Positions 44,757 through 57,600 of a DNA stretch of 64,000 bases are shown piece after piece. The position numbers were made by a program, and so were the translations under genes. Position 1 is the stretch's first letter, and every line of letters starts with the position of its first letter. The notes under the pieces were generated by a model that saw only the letters and a program-made list of their open reading frames with translations, was not told the DNA's origin and did not search any database. The DNA is from Pocillopora verrucosa (lineage: Eukaryota > Cnidaria > Anthozoa > Scleractinia > Pocilloporidae): the NCBI RefSeq assembly GCF_036669915.1, contig NC_089317.1, forward strand, positions 4,930,571 through 4,994,570, read 5' to 3'.

Positions 44757-47045
44757 CTGGGAATCGTCTGTGGAATTTGTGTTATTTGATTAGCAAGCGA
44801 GTGTTATATTTGCTTTTAATAGCAATGAGGGGAAACCCCTTTCACGAAATCAGTTCATCAGAAATCAATGTGAATAAGTTGAATTTGTGTTTAAGAACAG
44901 GATGCTTACAAAGTGAGAGAGCTAGTGGGGTATTTAGGTAACAAACTAAGCCTGTCTATGAACCTGTATCAATCGGCACCGCATTAAGCGCCGATTGTCA
45001 AATACAATTGAGGGCCAATTTTTATTTGAATAGCAAGCAAATGTTATATTTTCTTGTAAGGGTAATGAGGGGAAACCCCTTTCACGAAATCAGTTCGTCA
45101 CTCTTTACCTTTGTTCGAGTATAATTTGAGAGTGCCATAAGTCTATTAGTTTGGTTCTCAGCCCCTGGAACCCAATTTATCTGGACGAAGCTCAGCTATT
45201 TGGATTGAGAATAGATATATTTGCGTTAGAATTTCATTAACGCCAAAATCAGACAGCATAATCAAGTTGACAAGGTGCCATTATATTCCACAAGAGAGTA
45301 CACTTATCTTGTATTTGAACAATACATTCCACTCGAATAAAGAAAGAATCTTTTTTAATACCCTTTGTGCCAGATGAAATTTGTTGATTTCGAAATAAAA
45401 AGCTTTAAAGCATTTCTAAAGTGAAATGCCAAAATGATGGGAGATGGAAATAGCTGGTTGGCGTGAAGAAATACGAAGGATACAAAAATGGAGATCTAAG
45501 TAATACCAAGGGCCATTTCAGTGATTTATAAAGTATATTAATGAACGTAGTTATTCAGAAATTGGTTCCCTTGATTCCATGAAGAACTTTAGCTCTCTGA
45601 AATTTATCGGCTCTTCTGAAACAATTTCGAGGAATGTAAATCCCGTTGTTTATTCAATTTACTTCCGCAAGATCAGTTACTATTTGTTTGACTTGAAAAT
45701 GCCCATTGTATTACAAAGGTGTAACTAATAGCAATTTGCCTTACTTGCCTTCAGAACCGTAAGTTTCTCCTAGATGAACGACAAACAAAAAGATACACAG
45801 CGAAAACTTCTGGATATCCATGTCTATGTCTCAAAATATGCTACTGTCGAATGAAGATTATGGTTTGTTGTTATCACGAGATTTCTATCTCATGTCCTTT
45901 ATTATGACGGAAGGAAAAAACCCACTTCCACTTTTACTTTCACTTTCACCTCTACATCAGAGACGTGACTGCTGGCAATATCAGCAAGGTGAAGATAAAA
46001 CAAAGGGTTGAACCCAAGAGTACTTTTATTTCCACGTGGAATGGCCCACTACAGGTTGACTGCGTAATAGAGAAAAAATGGGGGATTTATAAACAACGAC
46101 GAGGAAAAAACTCAATTATATGCCATAATTTACCACTTAATGTCCCAAAACTAGCTGAAAATTTCTACTAACTTCGAGTTCGGGAGATAAACTAGGATTA
46201 AATTTTGCATCAAAGATTATTCTTAGAACTATTTCAGTGGTTCTGTTAGAAATGATCGTTCAAAATATACAAGTGGAGGATAACACAAGCAGGCCGTTGG
46301 GACTCAGTAAAGGGTGATCGATCACGTCTGCTTAATAGAGATAAACGCTAAATATAGGTCATGTGAGGTTTCGGTATTTTGAAAACTGACCGCTAAAAAC
46401 AGGGTGACCTTTAGGAGAAGGACCGCGAAAAAGTTGGTAGTAAATTGATTGCTGTCATTAGTGATAGGGTTTTAAAATAGTCAGAGGCAGCTGTGAACTG
46501 TGCGAGAAAAATGTTCGTTCAAAAAGACTTGACCTCGTCAATATAGTTTTCCTTTGTTTGCGTAACGAACCATTTCTCAAGTATTACCGCTTCATTGTAA
46601 TGTAAAAACTCCGATATTCAGAAAATTAAGTGTGTTAGATTTTTTAATAAAATGCCCACCTTCAAATTCGGGCTTAACTTCCTCCAGTAGGTTTATAGTT
46701 ACTTCGCCAACAAAACTATCACGTTGTCGAAAAAAGTTGACTTTACACTTTTTATTCTACCTTGTGCCATAGGTCGGTAACTTTGCCATCGCAAACCGAT
46801 TTTCCTATCACGCTGAAAATTATGTCAAAAGACGTCTTTATTTTTCTATTGGTTAAGGTTTGGAAAATATCTTATCAAACGTGTTGAGTTGTCAGTTCCC
46901 AGTTTTTTTCATGATGCAGGGTATCTGCTTGTTGGAACAAAACACGGGTTGAATTGTCCATTTTGAACAGGAGTGAGGCTAAGGTTGACCTTGTTATGAT
47001 ACCAACCTTGCTGCTTTTCAAATGCAAATTACTTTGTTATCATGT
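44757..47045 (-). repeat. Segmental duplication unit A'
   Basis: Close copy of 18964-21380, same orientation. It includes a signal-peptide exon at 45821-45749, but no Ig, stalk or TM exon follows downstream on the minus strand: beyond 44757 there is unrelated transposon DNA. Confidence 0.75.
45749..45821 (-). CDS. Signal-peptide exon, copy A'
   Basis: 73 nt from ATG to donor, encoding MDIQKFSLCIFLFVVH and then LGETYGSE, only two residues different from the Ig-gene first exon. The donor is gcaagt instead of gtaagt, a noncanonical GC donor that is tolerated in other genes but may weaken splicing. No receptor body remains nearby. Confidence 0.5.
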
Positions 47046-49640
47046 ACGGAAAAAATGAGGGAAACCCCCTGTCACGAAATCAGTTCATCACAATCGTATT
47101 TATCTTCTGCAAAAAGCCCAGCCAAGTTGACAAGGTGCAATTATATTCCACAAGAGAGTACAAATTATCTTGTATTTGAACAATGCCATACACTCGAATA
47201 AATAAAGAATCTTTTAATACCCTTTGTGCCAGATGAAATTTGCTGATTTCGAAATAAAAGGCTTTAAAGCATTTCTATAGTGAAATGCCAAAATAATGGG
47301 AGATGGAAATAGCTGGTTGGCGTAAATACGACGGATACAAAATGGAGATCTTAGTATTACTGAGGGCCATTTCAGTGATTTCCCAAGTATGTTGATGAAC
47401 GTAGTTATTCAGAAATTGGTTTCCTTGAGTCCATGTAGAACTTAAGCTCTCTGAAATGTATCGGTTCTTCTGAAACAATTTCGAGGAATGCAAATCTCGT
47501 TGTTTATTTAGTAAACTTCCGGCACGACATGATTGTTTGATCGCAAGGTTTGTTTGACTTGAAAATACACACTTGAGATATATTTTTTTACAACCGCACA
47601 CTTATGAATTATTTAAAAGACTACAAAGGTGTAACTTAAAGCAATCTGCCTTACTTACCTTCAGAGCCGTAAGTTTCTTCTACATAAGCGACAAACAAAA
47701 GTATGAACAGCGAAAACTTCTGGATATCCATGTCTACGTTTTAAAAATATGTTACTAACGAATGTAAGTAACTTGACATCTTACTTCTGTGAGTAATATC
47801 AGCAGTGTCAAGATAGAACAAAGGGGTGAACCCCAAAGAGTACTTTCATTTTTACGGGGAATGGCCCACTACAGGCTGACCACTTAAAACAGGAAAAATA
47901 GGGGTATTATAAACAACGATTTAAAAAAAAACACAATTGTATGCCGTAATTTATCACCAATGTCCCAAAACTAGCTGAAAAATTCTAGTAACTTCGATTT
48001 CGGGAGATAAACATGGATTAATTTTGCATCAAAGATTATTCTTAGAACTATTTCAGTGGTTCTGCCTTGATTGATCATTCGGTACAAGTGGAGGATAATG
48101 CAAGCAGGCCGTAATAGAGATAAACTCTAAATATAGGCCGTCTAGAAATTTCGGTATTTTGAAAACCGACCGCTAAAAACAGGGCGACCACATGATACAG
48201 GTTTAATTTGTTCCCTACATACCCCTAACTCCTGGAAATCGATTTTTGTTCACTAACGAAGTGGCAGAGTACTCTAAATTTCACGCACAGGCGTGATTTA
48301 GGAGGAGGAGCCCGAAAAAGTCGGCAGTAAATTGACTGCTGTCATAAGTGATAGGGTTTTAAAATAGCCAGAGGCAGCTGTGAACTGTGCGAGGAAAAAG
48401 TTCGTTTAAAGAGACCTGACCTCGTCAATATAGTTTGCATTTGTTTGTGTAATGAACCATTCCTTTAGTATTTCCGCTGCATTGTAATGTAAAAACTCCG
48501 ATATTCAGAAGGTTAAGTGTGTTACGTTTTTTTTAATGAAATTTCCACCTTTAAATAAGGGCTTTACTGCCTTCAGTAGTTTCATGGTTAATTCGCCAAC
48601 ATAGAAAAAAAAACAAAGTTGACTTTACACTTTTTATTTTACCTTGTGCCATTGGTCAATAACTTTGCCATCGTAAACCGACTTTCCTATCACGCTGAAA
48701 ATGATGTCAAAAGACGTCGTTATTTTTCTACCGGTTGGGTTTTTAAGATATCTTATTAAACTTGTTAAGAGTTGTCAGTTCCCAGTTCCTTCTTGATGCA
48801 GGGTATCTGCTTTCTGGAACAAGGATACGGGTTCATTTGTCCATTTTGAACATGAGTGAGGCTAAGGTTGACCTTGTTATAATACAAACCTTGCTGCTTT
48901 GTCAAATGCAAATTACTTTGTTATCATGCTAACTAGATACTGATCTCTATCACAACGTTAACAAGGTCACCTTCAACCTCACTCCAAATCAAAGGCTTGG
49001 TAACTAAGTACACAACTGTAAAATTGCCTATTCAAAGGGAAATAGATTGTCTAGAAATCATGAGTGACTGCGAATGTTGTGGAAATGCATAATAAAGTAC
49101 CGTATTGATAAAGTAAATAACAAATTATCAGGTCATTCAATTCAGCATCCCGCTGCATGACCCTCCACGATTAAGTTTTATGGCGAAAAGTGGGTCATTT
49201 CGCTCTGATGCTGGATCATCTCCAATACATAATTTGCGTACTTATATTTATGTTATACAGATACGGCACGTCTCGATGAATCAATTTCTCCCTTTAATAA
49301 TGTTTGGTTAAGTGGCGTGAAATACACGTTTTTTAATAAATTTTGGTGGTTTATCAGTAACATAAACCGCTCATACTGAGTTAGAGCATTGTCACTGTTC
49401 TCGAAATAAACCGTTTTTCGTTGCAGTAAACACCGCCGGTACATGAGAAGTCCTTTAGGAAAGAACCATTTAGCAAATTTATTTCCAAGGCCGTCAAAAA
49501 TGCTGGAATACGTGGCAGAGTCATTAACCACTCTGTACGGATTTCGTCCATCTAACGTCTCCTTTCAATGCAGGATGCAGATACCTCAGAAAATTTTGTT
49601 GGTTTATAACATAAGTACTAACTGTAAGTACTAACCTGGT
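47046..49640 (-). repeat. Segmental duplication unit B'
   Basis: Copy of unit B with a signal exon. It carries about 500 bp (48950-49490) absent from unit B, including 'aatcaatttctcccttta', so it has received an insertion or unit B a deletion. It ends with the same 'aaaatgctggaatacgt...gataacctcag'-type segment as unit B. Confidence 0.7.
47659..47731 (-). CDS. Signal-peptide exon, copy B'
   Basis: 73 nt ATG-to-donor exon encoding MDIQKFSLFILLFVAY and VEETYGSE, with an intact gtaagt donor in phase 1. It is nearer to copy B than to A or A'. Confidence 0.55.
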
Positions 49641-49788
49641 TTTCTGCTCGATTTATGGCCCCTGTGCGCTTTGTCTTTAGGCTATTAATCCGAAAAAAAC
49701 TCGGTCCGTAACATGCAGTGCGGCCCTCGAACTCGGTTAGTAAGAGGTATCTCGTGCTCTCCAAACTTCCCACGTACATCCATACATT

Positions 49789-51357
49789 AGAGTGGTTTAG
49801 CAAGAGGACGGGAACGTCATTTCAGAACGGGAAAGCACGCGGATAATCTGGACACGACTCTATTTCGACTTCCGGTGTTAGCGTTGCCGTTCTCCCCATC
49901 AAGTTCAGGACGTCATTTCGCTGATTTTCCCGTCATGATCAAAACGCCTAGGATTTGCGTTCATTGTGCACTCATAAACGAAATGATGCTGTTTGGAATG
50001 ATTTCAGAACTCATTTCCAAGATAACTAGGTTCCTTTCTTTGTTTTATTCGGTGAATTTGTGAAAGTTTACCGCTACGTTTATTCTGGATTCCCGAAAGG
50101 AAACACTTTCGTCAGCAAGCGATCTAAGATTTTAGGGCTCAGTTACCTTTTGTAATTGAGCGTGGCTTTAAGCAACGTAAGGATGATACATTTCTTAAAC
50201 CATGTATGAAAACTCTAAGAACGGGTGCTGTTAATTTTATCGTGAATTAATTCATCAATAAATTAAACTTGCCTCATGTTGAAGTTTATCAAATTGAAAC
50301 AACACGAAGGTTACCTGCTATATTATTCAGTGTTATTTGTTGTCACTGTCGTTTTAACCGTAATTAAAAAGTGTTCTGCGAATTGAGGTCAGAGATAAAA
50401 AAAATTTGAGAATAGCTCGGGTTGGAACTTTTTTGTCTTTAGTTTTGATCAGCGCCGGTGAAAACTTAGACAAGAAAGTCATCTACGAAAGAAAATAACA
50501 ATCAACTTGATTTCGACACGGCTGTCTAAATCTATTAATTTGATTCAGTCTTGAACGACTTTATGCGTTAAAAAATTAAATTAAACAAAAACAAAATAAA
50601 ACAGGAACGAAGTTTGATTCCTCAGTCTAACCGTTTCGTTGGTGACTAGTTTGAGTGCATTTCATTCGTTCATGGTGAAAAGGGAACTCATTGTAAACAA
50701 TTCCATCGTTGGGTCGCTTAATCTCTACATGTTTTCACCATAACTCCTGATAACTCCGTTCAAAATGCATTGCAACTCTAAGAAGGTGATACTTAAGAGA
50801 GGTGTACTGTCGTGATTGAGAAGAATATTCAGTAAACAAGGGAAAAAACGGCGACGATTTCAATTCCAAATTATACTTTATAAAATTATGAAGAAAAACG
50901 AGTAGTGCTGAAATATAGAAGTACGAAAAGAAATGACAGCGATACAAATCATAGAAAAAAAAATGTTTAGTGGGCTTCAAAATTTGATAGATGAATCTGC
51001 AGACTCGAAACTAAACTGGAATGAAATAATTTCAAAGTTTAATCGCCCATGTGGATTCATATCAACAACTCACTTGTAGTAAACTATCCTCGGTTTGTGC
51101 TGGTTACACTCTCAAAGAGGATAATTTCGTTGTCCTTCAAGCGGTCTATGAAACCGAAAATTCAAAGCTGATAATGATCCTAAAGAGCCAAGGTTAGGAT
51201 ATTCAAGAACAAATATAACGTGGACGGTTCGTTGAAACGACTGCTAAGTCACTTTTCAACACAACGCGACGGCGTTTTCGACCCAGTTTTTTCTTGGCAT
51301 TTTTGCTGCGCGCTCCGTTCTGAAAGGACGTTCCCGTCCTCTTGCTAAACCACTCTA
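49789..51357. mobile_element. 1.57-kb non-coding element with 42-bp terminal inverted repeats
   Basis: Left end AGAGTGGTTTAGCAAGAGGA and right end (reverse complement) match over 42 bp with one mismatch. The flanks are 'att' on both sides (49786-49788 and 51358-51360), a possible 3 bp target duplication. The interior has no open frame with a recognisable transposase, so it is a non-autonomous DNA transposon. It lies directly next to another dispersed repeat (49650-49760). Confidence 0.75.
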
Positions 51358-53118
51358 TTCTCTATATAGCGCGTGTGCTTGCCCTATGTAAGTCCTATTG
51401 ACCTGCTATGAACAAAATCTTTATTAACGCACGCCCGTGCGTAAATAAGATGACGTGAGCATTTTTGTTGATTGGGAATTTACCAAAACCCGCCAAAACA
51501 ATCACAATTGCACTCTATCACAGTAAAAGGCTTCTTCGCGCAGATCCTTGTTGTCGCTCTGTTTGTTATAAAAGAATTTTCTCATAACGTCAGAAGAGCG
51601 GTGTTCTTCTAGTTTACTGTTATGTTTTGATCTAGATTGGATGCGCCATAGTGTACTGCACCATTACCTAAAAATAACAATGTGGTCATGATCAACTAGA
51701 ACTGTCATGGTCTCCATTTAGGGCAGCAGAGGTTTCCATATGTCAGACACGTTCACCGAGACTGCAGGCGGAAGATATAATCCTATGATCAACAATCATT
51801 GTCAATATGTGTTTTGGCGTTCGACTTCTCAAAATATTCATTTAGTTTGGGTTTCTTCATTCCTTGTTTAGCTTTGTTTACACCAGGAAAGCGTTATCCA
51901 TCTAAGATGGAAATTTTAAGGAAATGTCTTACTTTGATTTTTTATAAGGAAGAGACTTTTATTATTCTATTTTGTGATCAGCATTTGTCATGTTCTGCTT
52001 GCATTTAAATACTACCCTGAATCAGGTGTAGTCTCCAGAATCACGTTTGAATCTAAACTATGATGGAACTTGTAAAATAACCATCGCAGGCCATCTTAGA
52101 TTAAAAATTTGAAATACGTCTTCGAGTCAGTGAAAATAACGAAATTTTTACATTTGGGATTTATTTGGCAAGGAAATTGGGGATTTAAGATCCAGGACTG
52201 TAAATATTATAAATGAATGAGGAGACAAGATATGGGAGTTTCGTCAGTTGGATTCGAAAAGACAGATCGGAAAAGCTAGAAAAGACACCCACTGTAATCC
52301 GCTGTAACAATAAATTAACCATGTAAACATATTTTCCAAAATTCTGATCACAAGAAAGTCTTAACGAAAACCGTGTTCTCACGCAATACATACGAAATAA
52401 AAAATGATAACAAATTGAACATTTCTCAGTTATCTTGACAACTGATAAGTCTTTAAAAAATATCCACAGTGATAGCGTAGGCATTCTGCACGCAAAAAAA
52501 GTAGCATATAAAAAGTAGACATATTTTCAGTAATTTTTATTAAAAAATAAAAAAAGAGTACGGTATGCAACCACGCAGTCAAAACAAAATAGGAAAAAAG
52601 ATTAAAAATGAAACAATTTGGATTGACGTAATTCGAAATTGAAACTGTGAAAATTTGAAAGAAACATGTCATCAAGGTATTTTGGTTGAATTTTACACAG
52701 CGATCACCATGCTTGAATCTTCTCGCATCGTGGATTTACTGGACGGCCTCTCTTTTTGAAGTAAGAAACATTTAAAAAGTGCAAGAGAAATTAAATACAG
52801 GTTTGTAAAAACATTATGAGTGGAAGACACATTTGATATTAGTAATTTTCATTAATTTATTTAGGATCGTATTTGTGTGATAATTATAACTATCCTGTCA
52901 ATGTTGCCTCATCAGCGCGTAGAAAGTGTCTCGAATCGGAAGATTGTTTAAGGCAGAAGATGTTTTAATTTAGAAATATTTACTTTTCTTTCTCAAGGTA
53001 TTAATTTTCGTCATTTTCCATCACTTGCCGATAGATGACAAACCAGGTTTTAAGAGAAGAGGACAGTAGGATTGATTGCGTACTAAATACAGTCGGCTTT
53101 TCGCTTTTTTGATTAAGC
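51358..53118. other. Intergenic, nothing recognised
   Basis: AT-rich DNA. Reading frames are short and lack domains. No RNA gene or clear repeat was noticed in this stretch. Confidence 0.4.
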
Positions 53119-53120
53119 TG

Positions 53121-53145
53121 AAAAAAAAAAAAAAAAAAAAAAAAA
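53121..53145 (+). repeat. Poly-A tract
   Basis: Twenty-five uninterrupted A residues. No retroposed gene or SINE body is recognisable just 5' of it, so its origin is open. Confidence 0.8.
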
Positions 53146-53301
53146 CGGAAAAACCTGAAGAACTAAGGTTCGAATCCTCACCTGGTTATAATATTATAAT
53201 ATTTCCTTGGCCCCGCCTTTGTGAAAAATGGCTTAAATCTTTTTCCAGAAACGTTTTTGACTGATTTACGCGTCCGATGCAGATGTTATCAGACGTTATT
53301 T

Positions 53302-53490
53302 AACAAATAGAGAAGCCTTGGCTGTGCTCTGTTCTGTTATAAAGCACGCAGGAAGCGGCTAGAGCACGAAAGAAGTGTAGGGAGAAACACGAGACGTAGT
53401 CGAGTGTTTCTCCCCACTTCTTGAGTGCTCTAGCCGCTTCCTAAGTGCTTTATAACAGAACAGAGCACAGCCAAGGCTTCTCTATTTGTT
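53302..53490. repeat. Near-perfect 190-bp hairpin
   Basis: The arms run from 'aacaaatagagaagccttgg' to 'ggagaaacac' and back, about 88 bases each with only five or so differences, around a 13-base centre (gagacgtagtcga). It is probably the terminal part of a foldback element: 'ctctatactctca' and 'aaagcacgct' 3' of it recur near 54580. Confidence 0.85.
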
Positions 53491-54660
53491 TTATAATAAA
53501 GAATCCACTAAATTCCCCGAGCATTACTTTCAATTTTCAAAACAAACTTTATTTCCAAAGCGAACAACAGTGTCGTCAGCATGCTCTATACTCTCACAAA
53601 GCACGCTACAATAAGCCAATCAGAATCCCTGTTAGAATGGTTCAAATAATCTGATTGGCTGTACAAGATTAAAGCTGTCAAAAGTGTCAAACCATCAAAG
53701 TTAAAAAACCATCAAAGTTCACCTTCTGCGACAGTTTATAAACTAAAATAGTTCGGTAGGTCGAATTTAACACTTTTGCTTGAAGTTTTTAAGTCTCTAA
53801 TACAGAATCTTGAAGTGAAATGTTCAGTGAACTTCAGCCGAATTATGGCTCATAAAAACACGCGAGTTTTTTCACATGACAAGGTAGAAAACAAACTGTT
53901 CAGGGCGAGTGTTTTTTGAATGAACGACAGCCGAATTCACCGGAATATGAAGATCGCTCGGGATGACAGCGCCGCAAAACTCGGCTGCAGTGACAGATGT
54001 GACTTTCCACTCAACGCATCGGAAAGGATATCAGAGCAAGCTCTTATTTTTTCACTCGAAGGGCGGTCGATGTAGTTTCTGAGGTTTGCTGTGATGACCG
54101 GAGATCGCCATGATGAGCGAGCCGCGATGGACTTCAGTATGATCATATTCGCTCAGACACCGTCATGATTAGAATGAATTTTAAAAGTTATGCCAGTTTG
54201 ATTATATTTTTCATCATTTCTGTTTTGTTCTGTTTTGTTTTTGAACACTGAACTTTATATACTATATGAGTGTTAGCTGTGTTTGATTTTTATTTCCGTA
54301 CGTAAGCTTGCAATCTAACTGAGCGTGAATCAATCTTTAAAACCTCGAATGTCTATTTTGTTTTTCCTTAGAGGATTTTCGTATCTACTCACGTTTTAAT
54401 AACGTAAGTTACGGGGCCTGGTATGTTTACAAACCTTTCTTTGGTTCTTCTGTTGCTACATGCCGGCTCGCTTGTTCCGAAATTTCACTTTCAATTATCG
54501 GAAAAAAGCTAAAAAGAAGTCCCGGAAAAGGTCGAACATAGTACAGTCTGGCAGATGGCGTGACAGGTTTAGCTCAGCTCTATGCTCTATACTCTCATAG
54601 AGCACGCTCTTTCAACCAATGACACCGCGCGTTATATCCGAACTTTATTATAAAATTTGA
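53491..54660. repeat. Probable body of a foldback-type element
   Basis: Between the hairpin and about 54650 there are repeated phrases 'gctctatactctca(c/t)a', 'agcacgct', 'ccaat(c/g)a' and, at the ends, 'tttataataaag' and 'ctttattataaaat' in opposite orientation. This suggests one element of about 1.35 kb with a hairpin at its left end. Its interior has no recognisable protein. Confidence 0.4.
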
Positions 54661-57600
54661 TAGTCAGTGCCAACAACAGCAATTCGTAATTTCAAGTTTT
54701 CCACATCTTCGTGGAGGAGACGAAAGTTGTAGGAACAAAAACGTGCCACACGAAGCACAGCCTAGTGTAACACTAATGTGAGTTATTACTGAAGAGACCC
54801 ACGGCAACATTTATTTGCTTAAATATTGATAATCTGGACGCCAACGAGGAGTCTCTCCTCAAATTGAACATTAGTAAAAACTAATCAAAATGAGTGTGAT
54901 TCATCTCGTTATACAAAGCTATGGCGGAGTCAGTATAGCGAGTGTTTATCAGGTGTATAACTTTACAGAAAAAGCAGTCAGATATATAAGTTTTTCTCGC
55001 ATTTATGTTTTCTTTTGTACCTATGCCCTCTGGGAAAAGATCACCACGCTGGCTTTACGAAACTGGTCGAATTTATGAAAGAAAAGGAGGTAAATGTTTT
55101 AGCAAAAAATTTCAAATTTAAGTTGTTTCTAATAATTATTACGGAAATGCTAGATGATGGATAAGTTAGGTGAATTTTCTCTAAATCAAAAAGAGTACGA
55201 TAAATGAATGATTTTGAAAGATTTTGATAAAAATCCCGAGTCAATTGATGATAATGAAGGAAAATACCCCGACTTGTCTGACTTGTTTCGTTATTTCTCT
55301 ATCTGAAGTTGAGCAGCGTGAGGAAGTTCATAGGTATTACAGATCAAGCTTTCAGAGCAGGGAATAATTTTGTAAGTATCCGAAATCGGTCGGGTGTTCG
55401 GTCACACTTAAGAGTTTGGCTTGCGGAATCTATAGAGTTAGTTACATCACGTACAACCTCTCCATATAAAAATTACCATTTGAAACCTGTTAATTTTGAT
55501 GGTTTTATTAATTATTATCAGCTTGAAGCGTCTGAAAGTCGTAATAATAAAACTAATTAATCTGTTTTAATTTTTTTTAGCATGAAAAGTAAGACATGTG
55601 AATTGTGTCTGATCACAGTTTCGTTCTTTCATCCACTGCTATGCCAACCGAGCCACCACATATATAGACCTAAGACTAAACACGCACATCCATTATTCCT
55701 CGTTCTTTCATCCTCTGAAAAATCAAACACGCCACTAGCTGTGTAGATGCTCCCATTATTTTATTTAAGCGGCGCTGGTAGATGATTTGGTTTGATGATA
55801 GCCTAGAGTGACAGCTTTGAACCAGTGTGTTTGTCATCGAACTAAACGTTCTACTCCTCAAACCAACGGACACACCAGTCAAACCAATTTGTTTTGTCAA
55901 CTGATCGAAGGAAGACTTCACTCAGCTAACTTGCTTACCTGTGTTGATAAACCTATGTCATTTCAACACTGCACGGCCACAATTTTATGCTATTTTAAAC
56001 CTATTTCTGGTGTCTTTACCATGGCTAGAAGCTCCTCCAGTTTCGTTTCCCATAGCACAGTAAGAACAAAATCCGCGACTCAGAGCAGCCCCTTTGCAAC
56101 AACTTCCGCTAGCTTGCCAATGAACTAACTATACAGTAATAGGGGTATTCTGCTCGAATCTCCAACTAAACGAGTACGCAGATCGCTAAGAGGTGTCTAG
56201 GTCAGTTTTATTATCATCTACGTAGGCATCGTCGCTTGACGCTTTTCGTCGCATGGTTCAACCGTACCTGTACATGCGTCTTTTTCATTTCTGGTTTGCT
56301 CAGCCATCGTGTCAAATGAGATAAGCGTCATTTCATACATCGAGCTCCAGTGACTATCACACGGTATTTTTAAAACTTAAACCTCTCCCCTCTGTGCTCA
56401 TATTTGGTAGCATTTTAAACTGAACGAACAAGGCAGCCACAGGGCTCTATGCCAAAATACACTGAACCTGATTCAGTTGTGGATGGTAAGTGATGTAAGC
56501 CTTATTCGTTTAATGTAATTTGATCCAAACGGAGTCTCATATGCCGTAGGTAAGTCTCTTGACGATTTTCATACCATGAGCTTATCTTTTTTGTGGAAAT
56601 GAAAATGTTGCTGACGATATTTGAAATATGGTTTAGTTTCTCAGCCGGATTTTCTTGTTATGTGGGCTACTTCCTGATGCCGCAATGTTTCCTCAATCAT
56701 ACAAATGTTACGTTCAAGAAAACGATTCATGTGCCGCTTTAACTATGGAGACTTGAAATATTTCGCCTTGGTTAAGCTGAGCTGGTGCTTATGTTCCAAG
56801 TTTATTCCAATGCTTACTCAACCATACGAGTATTAGCGAAGGGCCAAACGGGCGCAATATCTTGTTTACATTTAAATGTCTCTTGTAAGATAGATTATTA
56901 TGCTAAAGATCCTATGTCAATTTGCATCTGAACGAAAGAGTGTTCATGCAGAATTTTTTATACTGAATTAGCTTTCGTTCTCGCCAAGTTTTCTCTTTTG
57001 CGCCTGAACAAAAAGCAAAAGAACTTTCCGTACGTTTTTGTCTTCCAAAAAGCTGAAGATAAATAATTTGGTGGTCCTAGCTGTTCAGCGTCAAATTACC
57101 TCACAGAAGCTGGTTTTGAAGATAATTTTTCACAACAGCATTTCCTATACTTATTGTATAGCGCCACGCAAAAAATATTTATTCTGGCTGCTTCTTTCGA
57201 TATGAATTTGACATGATCTTGACAAAAACGGAAAAAAAAGGCTGTACTCCTAAACTTGAATCATTAGGAATTGATTAGTTCAGGAAATGTAAAGCTGCAA
57301 AGCGCCGCGTCAAAGCGCTATTCCTATCCCCTGTCAATGCACCATCCATCAAACATTGATTGAACTATTTCATTAACAGTCAGGCTGATAGAGACTCTTG
57401 GGGAAATGTAGAAAATGCACCTTTAAACATAAAGGCCAAAGTTGACTACAGATTCTTGAAGTCAAATTAAAGAAATAACGATAGGAAACTATATCAATTA
57501 ATTCATGAGAGAGAGCATTTCGTTTGTGTTCTATTAAACAAGTATTTACTCAGGCACAACGACTACAAGAATTGAGATTTGTTTTGATTTTGTAGGGAAC

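Noticed and set aside
55808-56128. 106-codon plus-strand frame
   Set aside because: No domain, composition bias or splice support; chance frame is more likely.
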